Source of the DNA: Acrocarpospora pleiomorpha
Lineage (GTDB): Bacteria; Actinomycetota; Actinomycetes; Streptosporangiales; Streptosporangiaceae
Reading direction: 5' to 3'
DNA: 64,000 nt
Assembly: GCF_009687885.1 (NCBI RefSeq)
Contig: NZ_BLAF01000081.1
Span: 1,242-65,241 of the forward strand
Under the pieces are notes generated by a model that saw only the letters and a list, made by a program, of their open reading frames with translations, was not told the DNA's origin and did no database searches. The position numbers were made by a program, and so were the translations under genes. Positions 8,557 to 18,465 of this stretch are shown piece after piece (the first letter of the stretch is position 1; every line of letters starts with the position of its first letter).

Positions 8557-11325
8557 TCAGCTCGCCGCGAAGGTGAACCAGTTCAGGTTGACGAAATCGG
8601 CCGGTTGGCCGCTGGTGAAGGTGATGTAGACGGTATGAGTGCCGGTGGTGTTGGCGATGTTCGCCGGGACCGTGATCCAGGACTGCCAGCCGCCGGTGTT
8701 GGAGACCGCGAAGTCGCCGATGGGAGTAGCGGTCGGGCTGCCTAGCCGAACCTGGACCAAGCCGCTGATACCGCCCGCGGCGCCGGACGCGACCCGGGCC
8801 TTGAACTGGAACTCGCCGTTGAAGCGCACGCCGTCGAAGCGCAGCCAGTCACCGTTGGCGAGGTGCGCCGCGTTCTGGCCGCCGCCGGTGTCGGTGGTGG
8901 TCTCCAGCGTGGTGCCCTGCTGGGCGTTACGCGCTTCCGCCTGGATGGTGGAACGCGCGTCGAATCCGGTGCCCGGGCTCGGGCTGGGACTGGGACTGGG
9001 ACTTGGGCTGGGACTTGGGCTTGGGCTCGGGCTGGGGTTCGGTCCCGCGCCGTTGCCGTTCTCGACGCCGCTGCCCGCCGCGCCGCGCCAGGCCATCGCC
9101 CGCGCCGGTACGGCCAGCGTCTGCCCATCCGAAAACGTTACGGTCACGGCGGAACTCGACACGTTGTAGGCGATGTACGTCTTCGCGCCACCCTTATTGA
9201 GCACCGCGTACGTCGGAACATTGGCCGTGACCGAATGGTCCGGAGTGCCCCAGGCGTTCAGCGAGGAGATCCAGTGATACGCGTGCGCCCGCGAATCACC
9301 GTCCTCCGGACCCGGATTCGCGCCCAGCCAGAGCGACTGGGCCTGCGCCGGATCGCTCATCGCCAGGAACTCCCAGATCACATCCCGCCACTCGGCCTCC
9401 TGACCGCCGTTACCGGCCCGGATCTCGGCCACGTTCTGCAGGATGTCGGCCTTCCACGCGCCGTGGTAGAGCGAGCCGCCCGTGATCGGCAGCATGTTGA
9501 TGCCGTGGATCTCCTCCGGGTTGGCGGTCCACCAGGTGGCGTACGCGCCGGACGCGCCCCAGACGATGCCGAGCGTGTCGTGCGGGAAGGAGGACGGGAA
9601 GACCGCGTTGTCCTTGTCGAACCAGTACTGGCCGATCGCGTCGCGTTCGGTCGTGTACTGGTAGATGCCCATGTCGCGGAGGGCGTTGTCGCCGGTCGCC
9701 TGGCCGTACAGGACGGCGGCGGCGTTGAACATCATCGCCTCGGACGAGGACTCCTGGTTGTTGCCGTGCGCGAACGAGCCGTGCCCGGCGGCCCAGGCGT
9801 GCCCGGCGTACGGGTCGAAGTTACGCAGGAACGGGAACCGCGTGTCGCTTCTGTCGTAGTTGGCGGCTTCCTTGACCAGGAGTTTCAGCATGCCGCCGTA
9901 CTGGGAGTCGGCGACCCAGGCCGGGTCGTGCTGGGCGATCATGGCGCCGGCCAGGACGTAGTAGCCGTAGTGGAAGTGGTGGTCGTTGAGCTCGGCGTCG
10001 GAGCCGTACGACGCGGGGTAGCCGATCAGCGTGCCCCAGGTCGAGTCGTAGGCGAACAGCCGCCCGGTCTCGCCCGAGCCCGCGGTCAGCCAGTCGGCCA
10101 GGCGGGTCTTGACCAGGTTGATCGCCCGGTCCCGTCCGGCCGTGTAGCCGATCTGGTTGGCCACCGGGATGAGCGCGGCCAGCCGCCAGAGCGCCTTGCC
10201 GGTCCAGTAGGTGTCTGCCGCGCCCTTGTACGGGTCGGCCGCGTTGAGCTCGGCGTCGATATCGGCCCTGATCCGGTTGGTATCGGCGGTGGGCGATATC
10301 GGCAGGGCCGGAAGCACGCCGTTGAACTTGGAGACCGTGCTGAACGAGGTCCCAGCGCGGACCTTCATCTCACCGCGTGGTGAGGCGTAGGTGTGCGCGG
10401 TCAGGGCGTCGCTGGTGTTCAGCCACTGGTGCCGGTAGAGCGCGAACAATGTCCCGGTCTGGCTGCCCTGGCGGGCGGTCGTGGTGGCCGCGTAGGTCGC
10501 GGTGAGCTGACCGGCCGCCGCGTTGTAGGACCAGCTCACGGTGGTGTTGGTAACGAAGGAGTAGGCGTACTGCGTGTAGAGCGCCAGCGCGGCCCGGGAC
10601 GGCAGCACCGCGACCGAGTAGAAGCTCGCCGGCGCGGTCGCGTTGGCGGTTCCGGTCAGCGTCCAGTTGACGCCGGTCGGCGCGAACAGCGCGTAGTCAC
10701 GGCCGTTCACGGCCACGCCGAGCACGTTTCCGGTGTTGCTCCAGACGGTCGTGGGCCCGTTGAAGGTCACCTGCGCGTTGCCGCCGGTCGCCTCCGCGAA
10801 CACATACGGCGAGCCGTGCCCGATCGTGGTCCGCAGGGTGCGGGTCCCGTCGGTCCACCGCGGCGTCACGGTCCAGTCCGACCAGCCGTCCACCTCGGTC
10901 CGGGGCGCGTTAAGTCCCGAGATGCCGACGGTCAGGTCGTTGGGGGCGATGTGCTCGTAGTTCCGCTGGTCAGGAGTGATCGTCGGGCTGGGCTGGTAGC
11001 CCACGCCGAGCCCGTTGGCCCAGGCGTGGAAGGCCAGTGGGTGGGCGTACATGTTCTCGGAGTACGGGTTGTCCGCGAACCGCTGCCAGACCAGCGAGGA
11101 CCACCAGTCGTTGGTGGGCACGGCGCGGCCGGCCATCCGGGACGTGACCTTGGGGGTCACGGCCTGGCCATTGAAGTTGGAAGGGCCGACGGTGCCGGCG
11201 GGGCGGGTGGCCGCGTAGCTGCCCGCGCCGACCGCGACCGCGTTCGCGGGACCCGCGGTGACGACGGGGACGACGAGCGCCGTTGCCACCATGCTGGCGG
11301 CGACAACGACTGTCTTGAAACGCAC
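8557..11325 (-). CDS. Secreted GH81 endo-beta-1,3-glucanase with CBM6
   Basis: 922-residue secreted enzyme that cuts beta-1,3-glucan (laminarin, fungal wall) internally. Sec signal peptide about 1-29 (ending PANA). GH81 catalytic region about 40-760, with NDWWSSLVW near the start, NDHHFHYGYY, and NNQESSSEAMMF, which carries the conserved glutamates. Then a Pro-Ser repeat linker (about 768-793) and a C-terminal CBM6 (about 797-922) nearly identical in style to that of the GH16 enzyme at 15766. GTG 11325 has a perfect GAGGAGGT site. An operator copy lies about 55 bp upstream. Confidence 0.93.
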   Translation of the reverse strand: MRFKTVVVAASMVATALVVPVVTAGPANAVAVGAGSYAATRPAGTVGPSNFNGQAVTPKVTSRMAGRAVPTNDWWSSLVWQRFADNPYSENMYAHPLAFHAWANGLGVGYQPSPTITPDQRNYEHIAPNDLTVGISGLNAPRTEVDGWSDWTVTPRWTDGTRTLRTTIGHGSPYVFAEATGGNAQVTFNGPTTVWSNTGNVLGVAVNGRDYALFAPTGVNWTLTGTANATAPASFYSVAVLPSRAALALYTQYAYSFVTNTTVSWSYNAAAGQLTATYAATTTARQGSQTGTLFALYRHQWLNTSDALTAHTYASPRGEMKVRAGTSFSTVSKFNGVLPALPISPTADTNRIRADIDAELNAADPYKGAADTYWTGKALWRLAALIPVANQIGYTAGRDRAINLVKTRLADWLTAGSGETGRLFAYDSTWGTLIGYPASYGSDAELNDHHFHYGYYVLAGAMIAQHDPAWVADSQYGGMLKLLVKEAANYDRSDTRFPFLRNFDPYAGHAWAAGHGSFAHGNNQESSSEAMMFNAAAVLYGQATGDNALRDMGIYQYTTERDAIGQYWFDKDNAVFPSSFPHDTLGIVWGASGAYATWWTANPEEIHGINMLPITGGSLYHGAWKADILQNVAEIRAGNGGQEAEWRDVIWEFLAMSDPAQAQSLWLGANPGPEDGDSRAHAYHWISSLNAWGTPDHSVTANVPTYAVLNKGGAKTYIAYNVSSSAVTVTFSDGQTLAVPARAMAWRGAAGSGVENGNGAGPNPSPSPSPSPSPSPSPSPSPSPGTGFDARSTIQAEARNAQQGTTLETTTDTGGGQNAAHLANGDWLRFDGVRFNGEFQFKARVASGAAGGISGLVQVRLGSPTATPIGDFAVSNTGGWQSWITVPANIANTTGTHTVYITFTSGQPADFVNLNWFTFAAS
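8975..9040 (-). repeat. Hexamer tandem repeat coding a Pro-Ser linker
   Basis: Eleven near-identical 6-bp units (variants of GGGCTG, GGACTG, GGGCTT on the plus strand) encode a run of Pro-Ser dipeptides that tethers the CBM6 to the GH81 domain. Such repeats change length by slippage. Confidence 0.85.
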
Positions 11326-11379
11326 GGTTACCTCCTCAGGTACCGAGCTGGCGGGGCTTGCCCCGCCCGAGGGATTTCA

Positions 11380-11391
11380 GAGAGCGCTCTC
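11380..11391. promoter_or_regulatory. Glucan-regulon operator GAGAGCGCTCTC (copy 2)
   Basis: Exact palindrome 55 bp upstream of the GH81 start. Together with copy 3, 119 bp away, it brackets the divergent GH81/GH1 promoter region, which would allow looping by a tetrameric LacI-type repressor. Confidence 0.8.
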
Positions 11392-11510
11392 AGCGGCAGG
11401 AAGGTAACCCCGCAGTTAACGTCGCGTCAATGGGTCATCACGAGCATCCAGGAAAACGTGTGCGTCAGGGCTCGTCTTGACAGCCGGTCCATCCAGCCGG
11501 GATGCTGCCT

Positions 11511-11522
11511 GAGAGCGCTCTC
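11511..11522. promoter_or_regulatory. Glucan-regulon operator GAGAGCGCTCTC (copy 3)
   Basis: Exact palindrome 31 bp upstream of the GH1 start codon, in the position expected for a repressor covering the transcription start. Confidence 0.8.
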
Positions 11523-11552
11523 ACGGGGAGGCGCGGGGAGGGGCGAGACGAC

Positions 11553-12935
<1,383 letters not shown>

Positions 12936-13008
12936 GCGATGCCAGTGACGGAGGCACGTGGCGGTCCGCAGGGATAGATCATTTCAAAGTCGCACGCCCG
13001 AGCGGTTT

Positions 13009-13038
13009 GTCCGGATTCTATGGCACTAGAATCCGGAC
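13009..13038. terminator. Perfect 12-bp hairpin after GH1
   Basis: GTCCGGATTCTA, six-base loop TGGCAC, then the exact complement. It lies between the GH1 stop (12935) and the LacI start (13090). No T-run follows, so it could be a terminator or an operator for the LacI gene itself. Confidence 0.6.
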
Positions 13039-13089
13039 GCCAGGAGTCCGCGACTGTGAAATCGCGCTGGAGATGGATGGGGGAATGGC

Positions 13090-14079
13090 GTGACCGTGCG
13101 CCCGACCTTGGAGAAAGTGGCCGCCCGGGCCGGCGTGTCCCGGGCGACCGTTTCGCGGGTGGTGAACGGGTCGGCGAGCGTGGGGGAGGATATTCGGATC
13201 GCCGTCATGCGCGCGGTGGACGAACTCGGATATGTCCCCAATTTCGCGGCACGGAGTTTGGTCACGCAGCGGGCGGACTCGATCGCGCTGGTCTTCTCCG
13301 AACCGCCCGTGCGGGTGTTCTCGGACGATCCGACCTTCGCGGGGATCATCCGGGGGGTCAGCCAGGAGGTCGAAGCCGCCGACAAGCAGCTCGTGCTGAT
13401 GATGGCGGGGTCGGCTCGGGGCCACGAGCGGGTCGAGCGTTACACGACGGCCGGTCACGTCGACGGTGTGATCATCGCGTCCATGCACGGCGCGGATCCG
13501 CTGCCGATGACGCTCGCCCGGCGGGGGATCCCCGTGGTTTGCAGCGGTCGCCCGATCACGGGGAATGGGCTGCCTTATGTGGACATGGACAACGTCTCCG
13601 GCGCCGTCCAGGCCGTAACACATCTCCTCGAACGCGGCCGCCGCCGCATCGCCACCATCGCGGGCCCACCCGACATGGTCGCCGGCATCGACCGCCTGAA
13701 CGGCTACCGCCAGGTCCTGCGCGACTCCGGCCGCCGCTCGATCATCGCCATCGGCGACTTCACCCGGGAGTCCGGCGCCGTCGCGATGCGGCAGCTCCTG
13801 GAAGACGATCCGGCCCTGGACGCTGTCTTCGTCGCGTCGGACATGATGGCTTTCGGCGCCATGCAAACCCTGCGCCTCGCTGGCCGCCGGGTGCCGGACG
13901 ACGTCGCGGTGGTCGGCTTCGACGACGTCGCTTCCGCTGTGTACACCGATCCGCCATTGACCACCGTTCGCCAGCCGACCCTGCAAATGGGACGCGAACT
14001 CGCGCGACTGCTGCTGGCTCCGGACGTGTCGTCGCCCGTGGTGCTGCCGACGGAACTGGTGGTCCGCGAATCCACCTGA
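13090..14079 (+). CDS. LacI family transcriptional repressor (paralogue 2)
   Basis: 329 residues: HTH at about 5-26 (VSRATVSRVVNG), hinge helix in NFAARSLVTQR, sugar-binding effector domain, ending ELVVREST. GTG 13090; an ATG five bases upstream stops immediately. It is very similar throughout to the LacI protein at 3840, which points to duplication within the locus. It lies directly downstream of the GH1 gene in the middle of the GAGAGCGCTCTC sites and is the best candidate for the protein that binds them. The likely inducer is a short beta-glucan sugar. Confidence 0.92.
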   Translation: MTVRPTLEKVAARAGVSRATVSRVVNGSASVGEDIRIAVMRAVDELGYVPNFAARSLVTQRADSIALVFSEPPVRVFSDDPTFAGIIRGVSQEVEAADKQLVLMMAGSARGHERVERYTTAGHVDGVIIASMHGADPLPMTLARRGIPVVCSGRPITGNGLPYVDMDNVSGAVQAVTHLLERGRRRIATIAGPPDMVAGIDRLNGYRQVLRDSGRRSIIAIGDFTRESGAVAMRQLLEDDPALDAVFVASDMMAFGAMQTLRLAGRRVPDDVAVVGFDDVASAVYTDPPLTTVRQPTLQMGRELARLLLAPDVSSPVVLPTELVVREST

Positions 14080-14245
14080 GGCCATACCGGCTGAGACGGC
14101 CGGGCTGGAGGCTGCCCTCGCCCGGGTGGCACCGCTGGCGGAAACCTTCGCTCGGTGAATGAACTGAAGCGCTCTGCGGAATATGGACGGCGCGTAAACC
14201 GCCACCTCTACTAGGTAGCGAGGTTGTCGGCGTCGGCGGAGGGGG

Positions 14246-14410
14246 CTACACGATCGTGCCGTGGACTCCCCATACCTGGGCGATGTGGTTCAGGTGCTCC
14301 TGGTGCACCCCGTCCACGCCGGTCGCCCTCCACCCGTCGGGCGGGTCGCTGTCCGCGGGCCAGAGGGCGTACTGGCCCTCTTGGCTGATGATGACGGTGA
14401 AGGTGGGCAC
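14246..14410 (-). CDS. Orphan MbtH-like protein
   Basis: 54-residue protein matching the core of MbtH proteins, small partners that activate NRPS adenylation domains. EGQYALWPADSDPPDGW corresponds to the conserved SLWP and PxGW stretch, and LNHIAQVW to the terminal helix with its conserved tryptophan. GTG 14410 has GAGAGGGGG upstream; a start further upstream would cover the operator. It lacks the usual NPFDD N-terminus and the DMRP tail. No NRPS gene is in the window. Operator copy 4 lies 19 bp upstream, so it appears to belong to the glucan regulon. Function here unknown. Confidence 0.75.
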   Translation of the reverse strand: MPTFTVIISQEGQYALWPADSDPPDGWRATGVDGVHQEHLNHIAQVWGVHGTIV

Positions 14411-14428
14411 GGTCGCCCCCTCTCTGCT

Positions 14429-14440
14429 GAGAGCGCTCTC
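14429..14440. promoter_or_regulatory. Glucan-regulon operator GAGAGCGCTCTC (copy 4)
   Basis: Exact palindrome between the divergent MbtH-like and ROK genes, immediately upstream of the MbtH ribosome site. Confidence 0.8.
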
Positions 14441-14444
14441 CATT

Positions 14445-14456
14445 GAGAGTGCTCAT
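14445..14456. promoter_or_regulatory. Degenerate second operator GAGAGTGCTCAT
   Basis: Starts four bases after copy 4 and matches the palindrome at 10 of 12 positions. Paired sites on one face could give cooperative control of the MbtH/ROK intergenic region. Confidence 0.5.
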
Positions 14457-14512
14457 ATTTTCCGGACCCGTCAAGGGGTGTAGGTTCGGAATCTGAACAT
14501 GGGAGATCGTTA

Positions 14513-15658
14513 ATGGCGAACTCGCTGTCCTCGCTCCGCGAGATGAACCGGCGCATGGTGACAGAGGCGGTGCGGAAGGCGGGATCGCTCACTCAGGCCC
14601 AACTGGCCAGGACCACCGGTCTCTCTCCCGCCACCGTCTCCACCATCGTCCGGGAACTCCGCGACCTGGGCATTCTCGCGATCACCTCAGGTGGCGGCCG
14701 CCGCAACGCGGTCACCCTGGCCCCCGAGACCGGTCTCCTGGTCGGCATCGACTTCGGCCATTCCCACCTGCGCGTCGCGATCGGCGAGGTAACCCGCCAG
14801 GTGCTGGCAGAACGTGCCATCCCCATCGACGTGGACGCCAGCGCCGCCGAGGGCCTGCTCGCCGCCGAACTTCTGGTAGACGAGCTGCTCGAAACTCTGG
14901 GATCCGAGCGCGCCGAGATCTTGGGAGTGGGTCTCGGTGTTCCGGGTCCGATCGATCCGCTCACCGGCATCCTCGGGTCGAGCACGATCCTCCCGGGCTG
15001 GGTGGGGATCAATCCCGCCCTTGCGATGAGCGAGCGCCTCGGCCTGGCAGTACACGTCGACAACGACGCGAATCTGGGCGCTCTGGCCGAGGCCACCTGG
15101 GGTGCCGCGCGGGGGCGGCAGGACGTCACATACCTCAAGGTCGCCTCAGGAGTGGGTGCGAGCATTCTCATCGACGGGCGCGTCTACCGCGGTGCGAGTG
15201 GCGCCGCGGGGGAGCTCGGGCACATCACGATCGACGAGAACGGGCGGCTTTGCCGGTGCGGGAATCGTGGGTGCCTGGAGACGCTGGCGGGTGGACTCTA
15301 TCTGACTGAGCTGGTCAGAGCCACTCACGGCCCGGGTGTCACGGTGCCCCGGCTGGTTGAGCTGGCCGCCGCTGGCGATGTCGGCTGCCGCCGGGTGATC
15401 GGTGACGCGGGCCGCCATCTGGGCGTGGCCGTGGCCAGTCTCTGCAACATTCTCAACCCCGGGCTGGTCGTGGTCGGCGGTGCTCTCGCCGAGGCGGGGG
15501 CGCTCCTCATCGACCCGATCCTGGAGGTCGTCCACCGCCTCGCGATCCCCAGCGCCGCGGCCGTCCTCACCGTGGTCCCGGGCGTCCTGGGGGAGCGTGC
15601 CGGCGTACTTGGCGCTCTCGCTAGTGTTCAAGTCTCGAACATTGAGAGCGCTCTCTAA
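14513..15658 (+). CDS. ROK family transcriptional regulator / sugar kinase-like
   Basis: 381-residue NagC/Mlc-type ROK protein: winged HTH at about 10-65 (TQAQLARTTGLSPATVS), then a two-lobe sugar-kinase fold with GIDFGHSHLR and GVPGPID. The zinc motif CRCGNRGCLET lies near residue 247. The presence of the HTH argues for a repressor rather than a kinase. It sits between the MbtH-like gene and GH16. Its last codons and stop are built on operator copy 5. Probably senses a glucan-derived sugar and fine-tunes the glucanase genes. Confidence 0.92.
   Translation: MANSLSSLREMNRRMVTEAVRKAGSLTQAQLARTTGLSPATVSTIVRELRDLGILAITSGGGRRNAVTLAPETGLLVGIDFGHSHLRVAIGEVTRQVLAERAIPIDVDASAAEGLLAAELLVDELLETLGSERAEILGVGLGVPGPIDPLTGILGSSTILPGWVGINPALAMSERLGLAVHVDNDANLGALAEATWGAARGRQDVTYLKVASGVGASILIDGRVYRGASGAAGELGHITIDENGRLCRCGNRGCLETLAGGLYLTELVRATHGPGVTVPRLVELAAAGDVGCRRVIGDAGRHLGVAVASLCNILNPGLVVVGGALAEAGALLIDPILEVVHRLAIPSAAAVLTVVPGVLGERAGVLGALASVQVSNIESAL
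15644..15655. promoter_or_regulatory. Operator copy 5 inside the last codons of the ROK gene
   Basis: Exact GAGAGCGCTCTC reading as the C-terminal Glu-Ser-Ala-Leu of the ROK protein, with the stop codon right after. It lies 110 bp upstream of the GH16 start, so coding and operator use overlap. Confidence 0.8.
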
Positions 15659-15765
15659 CTTCTCACTTCTGGGCCTTGACCCTCGTTGGACTAAGGCGCA
15701 AAGTATCCTCAATCGCCGATCAGCGCTGCGGTGACTGCGGTATCCCCTCACCCGAGAGGTTCCTC

Positions 15766-17163
15766 ATGCAATCCGTACGACTTAGAAAACGCTCTCTGCT
15801 AGCGTGGCTGACGGCTGTGCTCCTCCCCGTGAGCCTGCTCAACGCCATGACCGCCAACGCCGCCGTCCCGGGGACCCCCTCCGGCTGGAGCCTGGTCTGG
15901 TCCGACGACTTCAACGGCAGCGCGGGTTCGCTGCCCTCCTCGACCAACTGGCAGATCGACACCGGCCACGCTTACCCGGGCGGACCCGGCAACTGGGGCA
16001 CTGGGGAAATCCAGAACTACACCGCGAACCCCTCCAACGTCAGCCTGGACGGTGCCGGCAACCTCCGGATCACCCCCATCGGCAGCGGTCAGAACTGGAC
16101 CTCCGCCCGCATCGAGACCCGCAGATCCGACTTCAAGCCCGCCGCCGGGCGAATCCTCCGGATCGAGGGCCGAATCCAGATGCCCAACGTCACCGGAAAT
16201 GCCGCCCTCGGGTACTGGCCGGCCTTCTGGGCCCTGGGCGCGCCGTACCGGGGGAATTACTGGAACTGGCCCGGCATCGGCGAGTTCGACATCATGGAGA
16301 ACGTCAACGGCCTCAACTCGGTCTGGGGCGTTCTGCACTGCGGCGTCAGCGCCGGCGGCCCGTGCAACGAGACCACCGGCCTTGGCAACAGCCGCGCCTG
16401 CCCCGGCTCTTCCTGCCAGTCCGCCTTCCACACGTACCGCTTCGAATGGGACCGGTCAGTCAGCCCCAACCAATTGCGCTGGTACGTGGACGGACAGCAG
16501 TACCACAGCGTCAGCCAGGGCCAGCTCGACGCGACGACGTGGAATAACATGACCAGCCACGCCGGATATTTCATCCTTTTGAACGTGGCCATGGGTGGCG
16601 CCTTCCCGAACGCCCTCGCCGGGTTCGGCACCCCCACCGCCGCCACGGTCTCCGGCCGCCCCATGGTGGTCGACTACGTCGCCGTCTGGCAGAGCGGCAC
16701 CACCACGCCGCCGACCTCCCCGTCGCCTTCGCCGCCTCCCGGCGGTGGCGTGGACGCGCGCTCGACCATCCAGGCGGAGGCGTACCAGGCACAACAGGGC
16801 ACCATCCGCGAAACCACCACCGACTCCGGCGGCGGCCAGAACGTCGGCGCCATCGCCAATGGCGACTGGCTCCGCTTCGACGGCGTCCGCTTCGGCTCAA
16901 CCGCCGCGACCCAATTCCGCGCCCGCGTCGCTTCAGGCGCGGCCGGCGGCGTCAGCGGCCTCGTTCAGGTCCGCCTCGACAGCCTCACCGGCCCGGTGAT
17001 CGGCGACTTCGCCCTCGCCAACACCGGCGGCTGGCAAAGCTGGCGCACCGTCCCCGCCAACATCACCCCCGTAACCGGCACCCACACCGTCTATCTCACC
17101 TTCACCAGCGGCCAGCCGGCCGACTTCGTCAACGTCAATTGGTTCACGTTCTCTACCACGTGA
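15766..17163 (+). CDS. Secreted GH16 endo-beta-1,3-glucanase with CBM6
   Basis: 465-residue secreted laminarinase. Signal peptide about 1-32 (RLRKRSLLAWLTAVLLPVSL, ending NAA). GH16 domain about 36-300 with the catalytic signature GEFDIMEN (nucleophile and acid/base glutamates). Short Thr-Pro-Ser linker about 304-320, then CBM6 about 321-465. ATG 15766 is preceded by GAGAGG; an in-frame start further upstream has no ribosome site. The CBM6 is closely similar to that of the GH81 enzyme, so both target the same polymer. Operator copy 5 lies upstream. Confidence 0.94.
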   Translation: MQSVRLRKRSLLAWLTAVLLPVSLLNAMTANAAVPGTPSGWSLVWSDDFNGSAGSLPSSTNWQIDTGHAYPGGPGNWGTGEIQNYTANPSNVSLDGAGNLRITPIGSGQNWTSARIETRRSDFKPAAGRILRIEGRIQMPNVTGNAALGYWPAFWALGAPYRGNYWNWPGIGEFDIMENVNGLNSVWGVLHCGVSAGGPCNETTGLGNSRACPGSSCQSAFHTYRFEWDRSVSPNQLRWYVDGQQYHSVSQGQLDATTWNNMTSHAGYFILLNVAMGGAFPNALAGFGTPTAATVSGRPMVVDYVAVWQSGTTTPPTSPSPSPPPGGGVDARSTIQAEAYQAQQGTIRETTTDSGGGQNVGAIANGDWLRFDGVRFGSTAATQFRARVASGAAGGVSGLVQVRLDSLTGPVIGDFALANTGGWQSWRTVPANITPVTGTHTVYLTFTSGQPADFVNVNWFTFSTT

Positions 17164-17171
17164 GCCATGGC

Positions 17172-17217
17172 GGCCCGCAGGCTTGGACACGGCTCAGTGT
17201 CCGGCCTGCGGGCCTTT
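17172..17217. terminator. Strong bidirectional terminator
   Basis: Two-part stem: GGCCCGCAGGC pairs with GCCTGCGGGCC, and inside it GGACAC pairs with GTGTCC around a six-base loop, followed by TTT. It sits between the GH16 gene and the convergent gene ending at 17216 and can serve both. Confidence 0.85.
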
Positions 17218-17773
17218 ACGAGGACCACTGATGTTCTCCGAGAAACGACCGATCCCCCGTGGCGTACGCCAGGAAACACGCCCGAATCTCGGTCAGATCA
17301 TCCAGCCGGGTGGCCCGGATGATCCCACCCTCCTTGAACTCCAGCTCGTAATCGCCCGCCGAACCCGGAGAAACCTGCATGAAGTGCCGCCCATAAACGA
17401 CAAGCGCCACGAACGGGTTCTGCACCGACATCGTCCCCAGCACGTCATGAATCAGCCCCAGATCGGGATCGGTCGCCACCATCCCGTCCCCCGTATGAAG
17501 CTGAATCCCCGGATACGCCCCCAGTGGCTCCCGATTGTGCACAAGATCCCGCTGCGGGTCATAGCAGACAAGACCTTCATCCCGCGCGAACGCGAACACC
17601 GCGTTCGACACCTCATCCACCCGATCCGCCCCGATCCGGATCAGCCCACCACTGACGTCCTCATCGGGAAACCGCTCCTTGAGCATCGACCCTTCGGCAT
17701 GCGGATACCGCTCCCGCGCCACCGCCCGCCCGATCGGCTCGCTCTCCCGCCACACCGCCAGCACAAAACTCAT
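17216..17773 (-). CDS. Conserved protein downstream of response regulator
   Basis: 185 residues, cytoplasmic, family not recognised. It starts MSFVLAVWRESEPIG and is rich in acidic residues, with two parts: an N-terminal alpha/beta stretch to about 90 and a C-terminal part with YELEFKEGG. ATG 17773 has GGAGG unusually close (one base), so a GTG a few codons upstream is possible. It follows the response regulator gene by 29 bases on the same strand, so the two are probably co-transcribed. Signal partner or stress protein are guesses. Confidence 0.6.
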   Translation of the reverse strand: MSFVLAVWRESEPIGRAVARERYPHAEGSMLKERFPDEDVSGGLIRIGADRVDEVSNAVFAFARDEGLVCYDPQRDLVHNREPLGAYPGIQLHTGDGMVATDPDLGLIHDVLGTMSVQNPFVALVVYGRHFMQVSPGSAGDYELEFKEGGIIRATRLDDLTEIRACFLAYATGDRSFLGEHQWSS

Positions 17774-17802
17774 GCCTCCGACGATAGTTGCGCTCCAGAA
17801 CC

Positions 17803-18201
17803 TCACGCGCCTGACGACAGCCGGGCCTCCGTGGCCAGATCGCGTACGACCTGGATCAACTCGGCCGGATCGAACGGCTTCGTCAGGTACGCATCCACCC
17901 CGATGCCCAACCCGCGCCGCTTGTCGTCCTCCTGCGCCCGAGCGGTGATCAGCACGACCTTGATGTGCGTGGTCAGCACATCCCCCCGCAACTTGGTCGC
18001 CGTCTCCCACCCATCCATCCGCGGCATCATCACATCCAGCGTGATGACATCCGGATCCACCTCCCGCACCCGATCAAGACAATCCTGCCCATCGGACGCC
18101 GTGTACACATCGAAGCCCTCCAAGGTCAGATTGACCGCGATGAGCTGTCGAATGACCTCGTCGTCATCCACCACGAGTACCCGCCCCAGAACCTCACCCA
18201 C
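17803..18201 (-). CDS. Single-domain response regulator (CheY-like)
   Basis: About 132 residues, a receiver domain only. Acidic pocket DDD at residues 12-14, phospho-acceptor Asp56 in ITLDVMMPRMDG, the switch Thr in LITARAQ, and the conserved Lys in YLTKPF. No DNA-binding output domain, so it must act through protein contacts. GTG 18201 is chosen on alignment to the receiver fold; upstream GTG/ATG codons to 18234 are possible. No histidine kinase is adjacent. Confidence 0.85.
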   Translation of the reverse strand: MGEVLGRVLVVDDDEVIRQLIAVNLTLEGFDVYTASDGQDCLDRVREVDPDVITLDVMMPRMDGWETATKLRGDVLTTHIKVVLITARAQEDDKRRGLGIGVDAYLTKPFDPAELIQVVRDLATEARLSSGA

Positions 18202-18332
18202 GGCCGCGAGGCTAACCCCTCCCAGGGGTACCACGCGCGCTTTTCACCGTATGTGTACGCCCCGACCACAACACCCTCAACAATCATGGTGCCGAGCGTC
18301 CCCCGACTACTGGTAATCTAGCTACACGTTGA

Positions 18333-18404
18333 GCCCCCTTAGCTCAGGGGATAGAGCACCGGCCTCCGGAGCCGGGAGCGCAAGTTCGAATCTTGCAGGG
18401 GGCA
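18333..18404 (+). tRNA. tRNA-Arg (anticodon CCG)
   Basis: Full cloverleaf: acceptor GCCCCCT pairs with AGGGGGC, D stem GCTC/GAGC, anticodon stem CCGGC/GCCGG with loop CTCCGGA giving anticodon CCG (reads CGG), and a T arm containing GTTCGAATC. CCA is not encoded. The nearby ORF on the same strand is a gene remnant; no integrase is nearby. Confidence 0.95.
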
Positions 18405-18465
18405 CCCAGAACAAGGGAACGCCTTTGGGTCGCCGATTCGCCTTCGGGCGGGTCGGCGATTTCGG

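Noticed and set aside
8975..9040. Short tandem repeats as a CRISPR array
   Set aside because: Six-base units in frame encode a Pro-Ser linker; no spacers.
14208..14218. CTAC-TAG-GTAG palindrome after the MbtH-like gene
   Set aside because: Only four paired bases per arm; too weak to call a terminator.
14246..14410. MbtH-like gene as evidence of an NRPS cluster
   Set aside because: No adenylation, condensation or carrier domain is encoded anywhere in the window.
18333..18404. tRNA-Arg as an active attachment site
   Set aside because: No integrase and no repeat of the tRNA 3' end seen nearby.
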